The notes under the pieces are model-generated. The model did no database searches. It was not told the origin of the DNA and saw nothing but the letters and a program-made list of their open reading frames with translations. Positions 42,714-55,867 of a DNA stretch of 64,000 nucleotides are shown one piece after another (within the stretch, counting starts at the first letter, position 1; every line of letters begins with the position of its first letter). The position numbers and the translations under genes were made by a program. Source of the DNA: Isoetes taiwanensis (taxonomy: Eukaryota > Streptophyta > Lycopodiopsida > Isoetales > Isoetaceae); NCBI GenBank assembly GCA_021234155.1, contig JAJEKV010000205.1, forward strand, positions 977,501 to 1,041,500, written 5' to 3'.

Positions 42714-44560
42714 TAGCACGTAACAGGCTTGCAACGGGCATTTAACCCCCTTTTCCATAGGATTTTGAAAGTTTATCTAAATACCTACCGTAAACGCTAG
42801 CAACCCGATATAAAACAGGAGGGGTATTCCTATGTCTTTGGCCTTATCTTCTTGTGTTTCCAGAAATGGCACATGTATTTCTATATCTGTCAATTCAACA
42901 CTTGTATTGAAGTCGAGGTTTATGTGGTCGGTTCTCTCGCCTGTTGCTTGCTTGCCATCTTGCTTGTCTTGCTGACAGACGCAATTCTTTCACACCAGTC
43001 TATATCGGTGGATTCAGAGGCTCTGTTTTTTACATGTAGTTTAAATTGGCCATATGTTATTTTGAATCCAAGCTACAGGGTTGCTTCCAGTTAGGAAGAA
43101 GGAACCCATTTGATCATCTTTGTTCTCGTCTTTTGGAACTCAGAAGTGCGCATTGGTAGAAGCGAATTGGCACGAAAGCTTATTTACTAGTCAATGTAGT
43201 GCTTTTGCAAAGAAGCTTCATTGAAGAGTGTAGGTAAATGGGTTAGATATGGCAGCCAGTAATAGGGAGTTGCAATGGAGATGCCATGGTTGAGTTTGCT
43301 AATATTTGCAATTGCATGCTTCTCTATGCTTAATCCGACAGCACTAGGAAATGTATTGTCGACTTTGTGGAGTATATTTTTGCCTCCAACAGTTACAGTA
43401 GCCATTTCTAGGTTTTCAGGAAACGGCCTTGCAACTTGAGATTTCATGGCAAAAGGTTGAAAGACCATTACCTCAGATAAATGGACTAGCTCCGTTTAAC
43501 CGGCAGTGAGAGCCCATTACCTCAGATAAATGAACGAGCCTGATTTAATCAACAGTTTAGATTTGGTCTTCCTCAGCTCGATTATTGCATTTTTTGCCTA
43601 TAGCATTTAAAATAGGAATATGGCAAGCTTGTAGCCGAGATTTGTGCTGGTTATACCAGATTGGTTGGATTAGAAAGCATGTTAGTTAAGTGTCACATTT
43701 AAGAGACGCTCCAATTAAGAATGAAATGGACGGTGGTAATGGGTTTATTTCATTTATGCATCTAAAAGTTCTTGTATTAAAATAAGAATATGTAAGTGAT
43801 AAAATGGCTCTTCAGACATTAACCATGATTATATAACTTTCTTATATATGTAAGTCTGGCTTAAGGAACTTCTTATATATGTAGGCATCAAGAGTAGGTA
43901 GTGAGCATGGTTGAAGGTGTCTTGAAGCTAGTAAACTATAGACTATATTGAGAAAAAGCTGAGAAAAAGTTTATTAGAAGATGGAAGATTGAATGTAATG
44001 AGTGGTTTGATAATCTAATACATGTTACTTTGATTGAATGTAGTGGTTGATTATTTTCTAATATAGATGTATACTTAAGTGCCATAATTACGATCCCCAA
44101 CTTCGAAAAAGAAGCTTAGACCTCTGAAGTGGTCGATCATGACACATTTCAAGACTACTTTTATAGCAATATGATCATCGTTTCTTTAGGTACACGTTCA
44201 GATATTGAAGGAATCATTCTCATGCAAAGAAATCATCCTCATGTGGTGCTTCTTGATGCCAAGAACTTGATGTGGCCTATTTAATAATCATAAAAAACTA
44301 TATGACATGCTTCAACTTCTTGCTTAACTTCCTCAATATCAATTGTTAACTGGTTACATTTTCCTCAGTTCCATTTTCCCTCCCAACCAATTCTCTTTTC
44401 AACTCGCCATATCCACAACTGTTGCTTCTTTGAGTTTCTCCCGAATTCGGCCTAAAGAGAATAATTCTTACATTTAGTATTAAAGATAACAATAAAGACT
44501 TTATTAATGCATTTCATTTTTTCAAAACAGTGGAGTAGTACTATGAATATTCAAAATTAA
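42714..44560. other. No gene supported
   Basis: Short open frames at 42852-43094 (plus) and 43187-43468 (minus) show no domain. A diverged 43-bp duplication (CCATTACCTCAGATAAATG) lies near 43468-43530. Otherwise AT-rich DNA. Confidence 0.4.
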
Positions 44561-44965
44561 CACTTGGGGGACCCAACTGGGTCCATAAAGAACTTCTGAA
44601 CTTCAATCTTTTAGGAATTATTTCTTAAAAATTCCACCATAGATTTTTTTTCTTCTTGTGATAGAATTCTCATATTATGGTTTACAAGATGGAAGAATTA
44701 GAATTCCTAGAAAAAATCATATTTGCAAAATAATGTGAGAAATGTTAAAGACTTTGAGAATAAATCTGATCCCTTTGCATTTGGCTCTACATTATGCTTG
44801 ATAATAGAAGCTTTCTATATTTTGCATAAATGTTTTCTTATATGTACAATCATAGAGGACAACATATTGTGAATATGTAGACAAATTCTTATTGGAGCTA
44901 TAATAGAATTTCAAAAAAAAATGTACGAATGAACCCATTTGGGTTCATCAAGGGACAATCTAGTG
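44561..44965. mobile_element. 405-bp non-autonomous DNA transposon candidate flanked by TTAA
   Basis: The ends read CACTTGGGGGACCCAACTGG and, inverted, CACTAGATTGTCCCTTGATG. TTAA flanks both sides (44557-44560 and 44966-44969). Each end carries a palindrome (GACCCAACTGGGTC, GAACCCATTTGGGTTC). CACTA-like ends with a TTAA duplication are an odd combination. No transposase frame. Confidence 0.5.
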
Positions 44966-45719
44966 TTAATATAGTAGAAGTTTCTTATTCTATAAGCACA
45001 ATCTAGTACGAGCGATCCTACTTGTAGTTACGTCTATGTCAAATATGTTACCTTCTTAAACCGATTTTCCAAAACCAAAATCATAATATATTTTTTCAGA
45101 ACTACCTTTTTCACTGACCCCATAAATAAACAAGGAAAAATGTAATCATTTCTCAACTGGATGTTTCATGTACCATCTCATTGACCATGTAAACAAACTT
45201 AAACTACAATGCTAAACAAATAGAAAAAAAATTCAGCAAGTCATAATGTATGTATTTTGTCAACATGTAGACATGCAAACATATTACGATTATATCCCAA
45301 AAACTAGATAATGTTTCATCCGTAGAATTGCAACTAGCTAACCACTCCCCCTCCCCTTTAAAATTTAGAGTTCACTTAAATGTTATTGGCGCAGGATCTC
45401 GGCTTAGATTTGTTGCCTCAAAAATAAAACCTAGGTATTCACCACACTAAGCTTTAGATGATCCCAATTATAGTTTATTTGTGTACACTCGTTAAACAAA
45501 AGTCAACAAAAAATGCTTAAGAAATCATGACTACATTGTTTAGATGGCATTAAATCCTTCATTCCATTCATCTAACCCTTCCTATTACCCCAAGCCCACC
45601 TTACTGCTAGTATGTTATTTTTCTGATGTGTTGTCAATCATCTTCTAGACCTGATGGTCTTATAGATGAAGTAAAAAAATATTTTGTTTCATTTCATCTC
45701 ATCTCTTGTCCTGCAGGTC
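44966..45719. other. No gene supported
   Basis: AT-rich DNA leading into the LINE remnant. Nothing recognisable. Confidence 0.4.
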
Positions 45720-46640
45720 GGCATACACAATAGAGATGAAGAAGTGGATTCAGAGCATCAACCCCTCTTTCTTCAACTAAAATGACAGCCTATTCAGATT
45801 CCATGCTCTAATATCCTTCATCGCCTCAACTGTGCTTGGACAATAATCATGCATAGTCCTATGCCGAGATGCTCACAAATGAACTAGCAGAATTTTGCCC
45901 CACATTACAACAACAGACTGGCTAGTTGATCACTGTACTCCTCACCACTAACAAGAGATGCCTTGGGAGATACCAACCACGGAGGCCCTCATGTATGATA
46001 GGCTTTTCTCAGAATCGATGGTTTGATGTTGAATGCAAGGAACTTAAATGCTTGCTTCGACTAGTCAATGACCTTGCTTTGCGAGTGCAAGCGTAAGAAG
46101 GCCTAGTACATTACTAGGCATCAACAAGAAATGTTCTACCTCCTTGACCGTCACTCCCAGACATTTTGGAGAAGAATATTACAGACGCCTCTGCAACCTA
46201 CAGGGAACATCTCTTTCGAACAGTGGATATAATGCTTTGTACAACTTCCAAAATTCGATTGAGGTACCCTTAAGTTGGGTCTGCCACTAGTAATCACAGA
46301 GGTGAGGGTCACTCAGGTCTTGCAGCATCTCGCCAATGGCAAGGCTGCCAATTTAGATGAAATGCAGGCAAATTTGCTCAAGTGGGTAGGGACACAGATT
46401 GTCCCCCTCCTAACCTGATTGTTTAACATGGCACTCCAGAAAGGCTTTCCCGTGGACAATCAACAGTGTAGTTTTATATATAAGGTAGGAGATCCTCATT
46501 GTCCAGCCAACTATTGCAAGATCATGGTCATCTTGTTATTTATAAAACTATTGGCTGGCACTATGGAGCAACAATTGATGCTATGGGTAGAGGAAACATA
46601 GCTCCAGACCTTTACATAGGCATCGTTTATCCTCTGACAC
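45720..46640 (+). pseudogene. LINE remnant A (reverse transcriptase N-terminal region), AT-rich
   Basis: Broken frames read QNRWFDVECKELKC (linker after the endonuclease) and FWRRILQTPLQPTGN. They continue with TEVRVTQVLQHLANGKAANL, LLKWVGTQIVPLLT and FIYKVGDPHCPANYCKIMV. The last is the conserved KKGD-P-NYR region of non-LTR reverse transcriptases. Stops and shifts are frequent. It shares its start (ATGCCGAGATGCTCA) and motif order with remnant B. Confidence 0.72.
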
Positions 46641-47149
46641 TCTACCAATGATTATATTATCATCTTGCAGGCCTTGATAGGACCTGCATTGGCGCTTGTC
46701 GGTTTGTATAAGCTTTTGGCACGATACCAAGAGAAGTAATGGAGGAGAGTGACGTTGTTCGGAGTCCCTTCAGAGTTGCAGAATGTTGTATAATGGTTGT
46801 ATGAAAGGGGCGTTACTAAAGCTTCTGCCAAAATAAGAAGCAGAAGAGCTTCTGTCGAAAATGGGGAATGGCTTTTCCAAGTGGTACAACAAATCTTTGG
46901 CCCAAAGGTATGTACCGAATTTCAAATTTCAAGCATGGGAGAGAAAAAAGGCGGGGTGTAGAAAAGTCATTGAAAAAACAATCATAAAACACTAATATGG
47001 AATTATAATTTGGTGGCACAAGTTATTACTAAAGTAATGATTACTAAATACATAGATCATTACTAAATATAATGGTCTACAAATACATAGGTCATTACTA
47101 AAATAATGATCATTTATGCTTTGTCTTCTTTGTCCTTGTGTTAATGTGC
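46641..47149. other. Decayed tail of LINE remnant A and AT-rich spacer
   Basis: Repeats of ATTACTAAA-TAATGAT type lie at 47025-47115. No frame is supported. Confidence 0.45.
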
Positions 47150-49745
47150 TTGTCCACAGGACTACGCCGAGATGCTCATGGACGCCCTTCCAGCAATTCT
47201 GCGGACCCCCACACTAGAGCAGCAGACAGACCAGCTGACTTCGCTATTACGGGATGCGGCGGACAAGTGCTTTTGCGGGCCCCCCTCCCGTGGCGTCGGG
47301 GCTTCGGTCAACAACATTTCCAAGATAACCGATGGTTTGATGCAGTGTAAAGAACGCAGCGGCGGCTCCGTCACATTCGGATCGGTACCCGCTTGCAGGC
47401 CACCACCGCATCGCCCATCCGGAAAGGAGACAAAGGCGCGGTACCTTGCCGCATCGAGGGGAGATGTTCGGCCTCTTTGGACACTCATCCTCGAACCTTT
47501 TGGCCAGAGTGCTTGAAGGGCAGCCCGACCCTGGGGACATCACACCCGAGGCGGTGGGAATGTGTATTTGCAGCGACTCTATGACCCACCAGGGGCGCGT
47601 GCGCCCATACCCTCCCTCGGGATGGCCCCCATTGGTTCTCATGGGAGGAGGATGTTGTGGAGGGCCCCAACGGCCGGCTAATGGGAAGGCAACCGACCTC
47701 GATGGTATGTAGGCGAAGTTACTCAAATGGGGTAGCCGGGTGCGATCCTCACTACCATGTTCAACAGAGCATTGTAGGAAGGTTTCCCGACAATGGACCA
47801 CAAGCGGGGTTGTTCCCATTCACAAGGCGGGGCGACCCACGCTTAATCCGGCCCCCACCAACGGACGATCATGGTCGATTCAAGATTTGCCAAACCTGTT
47901 GTTCGGGCATTCTCGAAAGCGGCGGTTGACCGGCGGGAGGCGGCGGATGTGCGAGCCCTCACGCATAGCAGGCTTTAGACCCGCCACTCCAACGATTGAC
48001 CATATCTTTACTGCGGGCGATTGATTGAAGGCGGCCGAACCATCGGCGAGGACTTGTATTCTTTGCTTTGTGGACTTAGCGAAGGCTTTTTGATACACGG
48101 TACCGGGGAAAAGCTATGGGCTAGACTGCGTCAACTGGGGCTGCCGCTGCACGTGCGGGAATGCCATATCTGGTCGTATGAGAGTTGTTTTGGTAGGATG
48201 CGCCCACGGGCCAAGCATTCACCAAGAGGTATCGGTCCCGCAGGTTGCCCCTCTCACCAACACTTTTGGCCTCTACATTGATCGGTTAGAGCCCCCGGCA
48301 TCTTGAGCATTGGGGGGTGGCATCTGCTTTTGCACCAGGTCATCCGCCCACTCATCTATGCGGACGATGTTGGCCTTCCGCCCATACCCCGAAGCTATGC
48401 GGTCTCATCCGGATGCCCTAGACACATACTCGTCAGGCTCTGGACATGCTTGGCGTGAATCGGCCAAGACTAGGGTGGTTCTCATATCATCTTCATGCCA
48501 CCCCCGCCTCCTGCGCACTCACATATCGGGGGACAGCTTTTGTGGAGGTCACGCCCACCTACAAGTACCTAGGGGTGGAGTTCCCCTCCTCGCCTGTGGG
48601 AGGCGTCTATCCGCTGCGGGTGACAAGCAGGCTGAAAGCGCTTTTATGCCATGTAGACAACAGCCACCGAGGCAAGCTCTATGATTGGGGCCATGGGCCA
48701 CATCTGTTTGGAACCGGTCGAGCCCGCCCTTCAGACGGGGTCGAGTTTGGGGTCTGGCCGTCTCTTTGCGCACTGGAATGACTTGGAGCAAAAAGGCATT
48801 TTTGGCACGGGCACTTGGGGTGAAACCGGTCCCCTATCGATTCTCGCTGCAGAAATCGATTCTTGCCGCCAGCTGGCAGCCCTTGATAGACACACATCGC
48901 CTATTTTCGTAAAGTGGTTACTATGGGTGATGCTCGGCTCCCGCACCGGGCTTGTTGGGGGCAATGGGCTCGCAGCCAGGGGGGCCTGTTGGAGGGGTAA
49001 GAGAGATCGCTGGTTCGCCAGATGGAACGCGGCGTAAGCAAAAAGCGCAGTGGACACAGAGGCCGATCGTGATACCGCGGGAGTACACGGGACGCTTGCT
49101 TCCTTGGCAAGCTCGGGACCCGGCCTAGAGCATGTCAAAACGCCCATTACAAGGAGCACATCAACCCCGTGGTTAGCAGGGGCCCTGACTCTACTGCGTT
49201 CCGGTACCGCCGAAAAAGCGGAGACTCATTGCCTCCATTCGCGACAGGTGCCCACCATCTTCGCGATCGAGGCGAGGCAGGCGGGTGGATTGGGGAGCCC
49301 CGCCAGGACATGCTCGCCGATGGCCGTCAAACGGGTGCCATTGAGGATGAGTCTCACACTTTCCGAGTTGCCCAGCCGCGGTCCGTGATCCGGGCCGACA
49401 CGTTCCTTAGTACGCCGGACTTGCCCCTACATTTGCCGATGAACACACCGTCCAAGACGTGCCACCGGGTCGCATATTCAGAGGTCTTGGACTGCGAAGC
49501 TCACATTTGCCCCCACCTGGTTGCCCGCTAATTAGGCACTACGGGTGTGGTGCATGAGTGTATATATTTGTGTGTTTTTGCATTTTATATATTAGGACAG
49601 TTTGTCAGCAGGCTGATTGCTGCCACGGTTTTTCCCTCGAAAACCCTTCGGGGCGGGGGTTTTTTAATCCGGGTAGTAATCCGCTTGCTGCATTTTTGTA
49701 TTGGGTCCCATAGACCGATTGGTCTCCGTGGACGATAAAAATATC
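47150..49745 (+). pseudogene. LINE remnant B (non-LTR reverse transcriptase), GC-rich
   Basis: Pieces in all three plus frames give DNRWFDAV, ANGKATDLDGM, PIHKAGRPTLNP and AGFRPATPTIDHIFTAGD. Then come the active site LIYADDV (near 48355) and YLGVEFPSS (near 48570). This is the order of a LINE reverse transcriptase. Many small indels shift the frame. The 3' end reads GATTGGTCTCCGTGGACGAT, an A-rich link and (TTCC)n at 49739-49761. GC content is far above the neighbouring DNA. No complete ORF remains. Confidence 0.78.
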
Positions 49746-49761
49746 TTCCTTCCTTCCTTCC

Positions 49762-50628
49762 ACAGAGTCAATCCTCGAGTATCAGAATTTTGCCCACCGT
49801 GCAAGCAAAGGGATGAGACTATTGAGTGTTGTTTCTTTTTGTGTGATCACCTCCAACCGGTTTAGTCTTGGCTGCTTTCTCTTTTTTCATGTGACATTGA
49901 CAAGTCAGCAAGTGCACTTGGCTATTTAGCCAGATACTTGAATTAAGTTGCGAAGCCAAGCCTTTCACTTAGCGTCAGGATAGTTGTTGTGGTCTATCTG
50001 GAAGCGCAGAAGATTGTGTGATTTTAAGAGCTTGGATATTCCTGCTGTTGCTGTTCTCTAGGACGTTCAAGATAGAATTGCTATGGTCTACCATTGCTCT
50101 TCAATTGCTCTTAGTGTAGGTTACGTACGCGTATGGAACCTTCTGGGTACTTACCGTACCAGACAGGATGTACAGTACGTACGGAATGTGTTTATGCGTT
50201 CTATGATGATTTTTTGAGGTACTATACGTTTTTTAAGGTTTTTTACGTTTTTGTTAAGGTTTTTTAAGTTTTTAAGGTATCATATGTTTTTTAAAGGTAC
50301 GGTACGTACCGTATCTCTGAACTTTTAACGTACTGAAATTTTTTTAGGTACGTTAAATCTCTGGGAGTATGTTAAGAGGTATCGTACGTAAAAAAACGTA
50401 AACAACTTCCGTATGTACGGAAGCACGGTATTACACTGCTTGCTCTTGCCAAGCAACAGTTGATCTTTGAGATTTATTTGAGTGTGATGTCTTCTGCATA
50501 AGCTGGTGGTCTTACTCAGTGGATCATAATTATCGTCTAAATTTTTAATTCTACTGTGCAATTGTATCTGTCTTTTGGCTTGCACTTTCAATAAAGTTTG
50601 ACGTCCTTCAAAAAAAAAAATTAAAAAA
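49762..50628 (+). pseudogene. LINE remnant C (zf-RVT region) with poly(A) end
   Basis: Fragments CPPCKQRDETIE, FFLCDHLQPV and WSIWKRRRLCDF match the reverse-transcriptase zinc-binding region at the end of L1-type ORF2. The end shows AATAAA (50591-50596) followed by an A-rich tail (50609-50628). A hAT-type element (50112-50438) is inserted in it. Confidence 0.65.
50112..50438. mobile_element. Non-autonomous hAT-type element, second member (327 bp)
   Basis: Ends TAGTGTAGGTTACGTACGCG and, inverted, CAGTGTAATACCGTGCTTCC, with an 8-bp duplication matching at 7 of 8 (ATTGCTCT / CTTGCTCT). It shares TACG-rich subterminal sequence and ACGTACGCGTA with 29614-29982, so both belong to one family. Confidence 0.75.
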
Positions 50629-53572
50629 AATGCAAGGTGATGGACAAAATAAATGCATTGTATGCTTTAGCTATTCTGCTAGCCATGTGGTAGTGCTCAC
50701 GTAAAGCGTATCTCTAGCCTGTCCACTATGCAGAAATTGACACCATATAATATATTAACTCAAATCTTATAGTATTTCGCACACCTGCATATACCGTATA
50801 TAAAAATTTGTACAAGAATACCCCATAAACGAGGATCGCTATCTACGGTCCACATCAAGGAATATAAGGCATATATGCTCATCCGAGGGCTCTGGGTGCC
50901 CGGAGTGACCCTCCGTGTGAATATGCACCCAAACCAAAGGGGGTCCAAGGGGGATTTTAATTTTAACATGTAGGATATAATGGTTTTGTTAATTAAAAAA
51001 AATTTTAAGGCCCTTCGGGCCCTAAGAAAAGAGAACGTAGTTAAATTTTGAGGAGCAGCAAATTCCAAATATATATATCTCCAGGTGCAAAATAACCTTG
51101 TTCCAAGTACAATATTGCATGTAATAAAAACATGAATAGAAATAAATACATTATGAGGTTCATGTGCTTCCTGCATGTTTCTATACATGCGATACATGAC
51201 CACATGTCCATGTTTCTACACTTGCCATGTCCACATGACCACTATGACCACTATGTACATGCATCTGTTTGGAGCGTTTGCCACAGTCTCACTTCTATTA
51301 CAAAGTGCGCCTTGCAGTTGCCTTGCCTGTATACCAAGGGCTGGATGAATATTTCTTGCATTGCATAGCAAAGGCCACTCAAATATATGCAAAAATCTTT
51401 GTTATAAAATGGCTTAACTTGAACAGGATTGTGTGTGAATCCATAAGTCTTTAATATGCAACAAGCTTTCTCTTGCCAGGCGCACATATTGCAGAGAAGA
51501 GTGCAGACATGAAATTGAGATGAACACACATGGCATTTCCAAATATAAAATCTGCAGAAGGCTAACAGGGTGTCTGCAAGAAACCTTTGATAGCATAAAA
51601 CCCTTAGAATATCTAGCAACCGCGGATATGGCAATGGTTGAGAAGTAGCATGGCAACCGGGATCCCGGATGGCCATCTTCGCATTCCATATCGTTCCCGC
51701 TTTGCCTTCTCAACTACTCCTTTAGACACCTATAACAAAATATCAAGAAAAAGGATGCATGAGATGGATGACCTCGAACAGAAGCTGCATTTTCTTACAT
51801 ATTCTAATGAGAGATGTTTTAGGATATTTTATCATTGTCTATATGGATACACCGATTCGAATCTCGCCGCTTCTCAAAGATATAGTTTGCACCTCCAAAG
51901 ATAAAACCCCATCCACAACTCATCAACCAAATAAGATGGGCCAAGATAACTACTGAATTCATAAAGAGAATTTATTCTTCATCTGCTGTAATCAAGAGCA
52001 TCACCTACGCCACAAATCAACAAGCAAGCAAATATCTTTCTCGAACACACAATATTTTGATGGATAATAGAATAGAATGGAAAAGCCTCGATCATCTTCG
52101 CGGGCTTACATGCCAAGAAATCCGCCTAGAATCCTCAAGAACCGGACAGATAACCCAAAATGCCAATCTCCAAATCAGAGGAAAAATTGTAGACCCGATT
52201 AGCTCAAGGGCACAAAATTGTGCTTACCTCACACCCCGGTTTTGAAAGCAGAGACCCCTGGTCAGAATGCAGCAGTGCCCAAACGAGACCTCCTCAGATC
52301 ATAACTCAACGGCCTTGGGCATCCCCAGGCAGGGCATCTCGGGTTTGGCAGAAACCCTAACTACATAGGGCCTCGATGGCTGCATGCCCAATTCCAAACC
52401 TTTTTAAGAAAACTTAAGTGCTAAAAACATTACAAATTTAATCGTGACCGTACGATGCTGCTTCTCATAAAAAATGAATGGTCAAGATAAGCGGCACTCT
52501 AGAAATACTGTTCAGTACACCAAGATGAATACGGCAATGAAATCATAGAAAAACCTTTGTAAATATCGTACAAAAACACAAAAATGACCCCCTGTCATTA
52601 TGCTAGATATTGGATATTTTGGCATAGCATCAAGCTTCCAAGATTACCATCATTTGGATACGAGTATAGTACACACCATTGTTTGTTGTTCATAGAAACA
52701 AAGACAATAAGAGGTCTTCTAGAACCGAGAAAACATATTGCTCTCTAAATTTTCACTCTCAAAATTTCAATCCCCATATGCACTGTGGTGTTCTATGTCC
52801 GAACATTTCCATTTGAACATTTGCCCACTCCATTTTGACTTGCATTCTTTTGAACATTATTATATATCCAAACATGTTATACACAGGAACCAAGGGAATG
52901 ACCAATTGAGATGAATATTTTACCTCTTGTTCCACTGAGATACGATTCATTCATGGAGAAGACATCCGCTTAACAAAGCCTGGAACAATGATATTCAAGA
53001 ACGCTCGGGTTGCCCACCTGTCAAACATGGCATCTCCGACAAGTTAGAGCTAACTAGTTACAGCTACCCGGCCAACTAGTTGTGCTGCAGCGAGACGTCT
53101 AGGTATCATGAAAGGATTTAGGCCTCCATATCTTGCTCTGAAAAACCTTGAACGACGACAAAAGTCTTCGTCAAGATTTTGAAAAAATTATGCAGCAGGG
53201 CAAATTCCAAGAAAAGAATAAATGCCATGTGTCATCATCCCTTGATTCAATATTCAAGTAGAATGTTGTTCTCATGAATTTTACATCCTCTAATTTGAAT
53301 TGAATTTTTCCTAATAATGGGTTTGGGAAGTTCGCCAGAACCCTTCTAACCTGATGGACAAAATCCAAATTTAGCTGTACATATTTGAAATAGTAGGAAA
53401 CATCTGACTGAAAATAACAGGTTTTCTTGGTATTTCTGAAGGAATCGAGACCCTATGTTGGAGCTTGACGAGTACGTTTAGAATAGTCGAAAAGATGATG
53501 GTTAAGGCCGAAAATGTTTCCGAACCAAGGAATGAATGGTTGCCATAATATTGGGAATAGTTGCCAGATTCC

Positions 53573-53674
53573 ACTACTGGTTTGGTGACATGGCAAAGCC
53601 CACAAGGGCATTTTATGTACTACTGGTTTGGTGACATGGCAAAGCCCTAAAAGCCCACAAGGGCATGTTAAATG
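53573..53674. repeat. Two-copy tandem duplication, 46-bp spacing
   Basis: ACTACTGGTTTGGTGACATG then GCAAAGCCC occurs at 53573 and 53619, each followed by ACAAGGGCAT; the second copy has an 11-bp insertion. Confidence 0.88.
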
Positions 53675-53694
53675 AAACCCTACAAGAAACTTAT

Positions 53695-53716
53695 CGCGGC
53701 GGCCAAGGCCGCCGCG
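53695..53716. repeat. Perfect 10-bp GC hairpin
   Basis: CGCGGCGGCC-AA-GGCCGCCGCG, uninterrupted arms, in otherwise AT-rich DNA. Confidence 0.9.
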
Positions 53717-55867
53717 AACGTTTCTCTTCCCCAACTCGTCTATACATGCTAGAACATGCAGAATTTGAACTTGCATTTTGTTGCCTTGTGTTCAGTGCCC
53801 CTACGATAGAAGAATATTGACCATAACGACTCGTTACAAAAGATGTTTGCATTAAATCAAAAGAATCTAAGTTCCGAACATACAAAAATTGAACTGTGTT
53901 TGAGCATGGGGAATTCTAACCTCTATAGTTGCCAATATATCTATGCAAAATGGTTATTCAAAACGCATATGAATAAAACATGAACCCATTAACCCAATAG
54001 CTTTCCATATGGTAAGAACAAATTTATGATATGCATCATGGAGATGGTCCGTCATGCAATATTGTCCAACACGATTATTTGCTCTGCTCAATGTATGGAA
54101 ATGTTTCAAACGTGGTAGATCAAATTTGGCCTCTGCTGATACGAGAAGTTGTAGAATTTACATTAATACCCAAAACAATAAAACATGGCATTGATGTCAT
54201 TCCTAGTGCCTTGACGACTTGTTATTTGAACTTTATGAGCAAAATGCAATGCCAAGACCAACATCATGATTGTTGACAACTAAGTGCATTGATGTTTAGC
54301 ACATCACTTTAGTTTTTCCAAAAATTTCATGCATTGGATTTTTCCATTGTTGGATTTTACCATTGACATTCTTAGTCTGCTGGTGATGATCGAATGGGAC
54401 CTTCAACATTAACACCAATGGCATAATTTAGGCAGAGGTCACAATTGAAGCAATAGGGTTTTGAAAAGGAACCAAGATTTGACATGAGACCACATTTATG
54501 GGGCAGAGCATGATTGGGGCACAAGATATGTATCTTTGCATATATATGTATCTTTAAACTTAACACTTTGTACATGAAAATCACTTTATGCTGTAATTTT
54601 CTACCAAAATAAGTAATGCATGAAGATGCCTCTGAAATCCAATCTCGCACCTGTATGATATCAATATAGAACTCCTGTAAAGGTTATTTTCTGTCCATTG
54701 TTCAATATGGGTGGCTCATATTTAGCCAAAGGCTACCAAACAGTGCAGAAGCTTTAGGCCACCAACGACCAACAGAGCTCAGTTCAACCCAAGCCATCTT
54801 TAACCAATATTCATGTCTGTGGCCCTTAAGCTACTACACTTAAAACTTTCGAATGCCCAATGGTTCTTAGAGACAAAAGTAGGTGCAGTTCCCAGTACTA
54901 ACAGCCGTTCCATATTCTCTTAAATTGCGGTGAGAGGGCATCTACTGGAGAACTCTTATTGGAGCAAGAATCTGAAAAATAATGGAAAAAAGTTCCATGA
55001 TTTTTGGGTTTTGATGTCCATAAACATGTCCATTTACATGCGCTATTTTCTTAGTGATGAGTCCCTGATCCAAACATTTTTATCATGGCTCCCATCCAAA
55101 TGTAGCATATCTGTTGCTCAGATACAGACCCAAAATTAAAAAAGAAAAAAAAAAAGGCATTATGCCAGCAATAACATTTGTTACCGTAATTTTTTCCTAG
55201 CATATCATACATCGTTGCTTCAATGGAACAGCAGAGCTCGAAGCGTATCAGATTGGCAATACCGTTAAAAACAGGTTTGTGGCAGATCTCAGGATTCAAG
55301 GCCTCCCTCTGGCTGAGGTAGCAGGCCAAATTTGTGTTAAAGGGAGAAAATGTTTGCAGTCAACTTATTTGCCAAGAAATACTAATTAACATGCACCACT
55401 TATAATGCCGTTTTTATTTGCCACCAGTGAGTGCCAAGTTCTGAAGTGATGTAACTGAGCATGGCACTGAAGGTCATTCCCGTCATCTGGCTGTCAAATT
55501 GCTTGCAAAAAGATAAGGTGTTGGAAAATAAAACTTGACTGTCTGCAAAGTTCAACATGTGCTGCACCAAAAACTGGTATTGGCCTCACGTCTTAAGCGC
55601 AAACTACCTTTAACCTGCCTTTACAACATTAGCACTGCATACAGAAGGAACCCAATAAAGTCCCAATAAAGTCCCATAGAACTATGGGAGGGAGGTCATT
55701 CAAACAAAATTTGTACTTTTTACCTAAATCTTCGACTTGTCTAAATATCAGAAGTCATGTCTAAAAGGTTGTTGCCTTTCCAAACTGGGCAGAACAAATT
55801 CCCAGCTTGGGTGACCTTGGGGAAGGGTGGCATCCAGACATTCTAGTTCAGTAGCAAGAACACTTAC

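Larger units (their letters stand above)
50629..55867. other. Long stretch without a supported gene
   Basis: Many short frames on both strands, none with a recognised domain. Minus-strand exon-like pieces near 55210-55330 (QREALNPEICHKP) could be downstream exons of the MYB-like gene but lack a confirmed phase. Contains the palindromic AGGGCCCGAAGGGCCT type hairpin near 51010, a two-copy repeat at 53573-53674 and a perfect hairpin at 53695-53716. Confidence 0.4.

Noticed and set aside
51000-51030. Helitron end at the GGCCCTTCGGGCC hairpin
   Set aside because: The hairpin is followed by CTAAG rather than CTRRT at the right distance, so the signature is incomplete.
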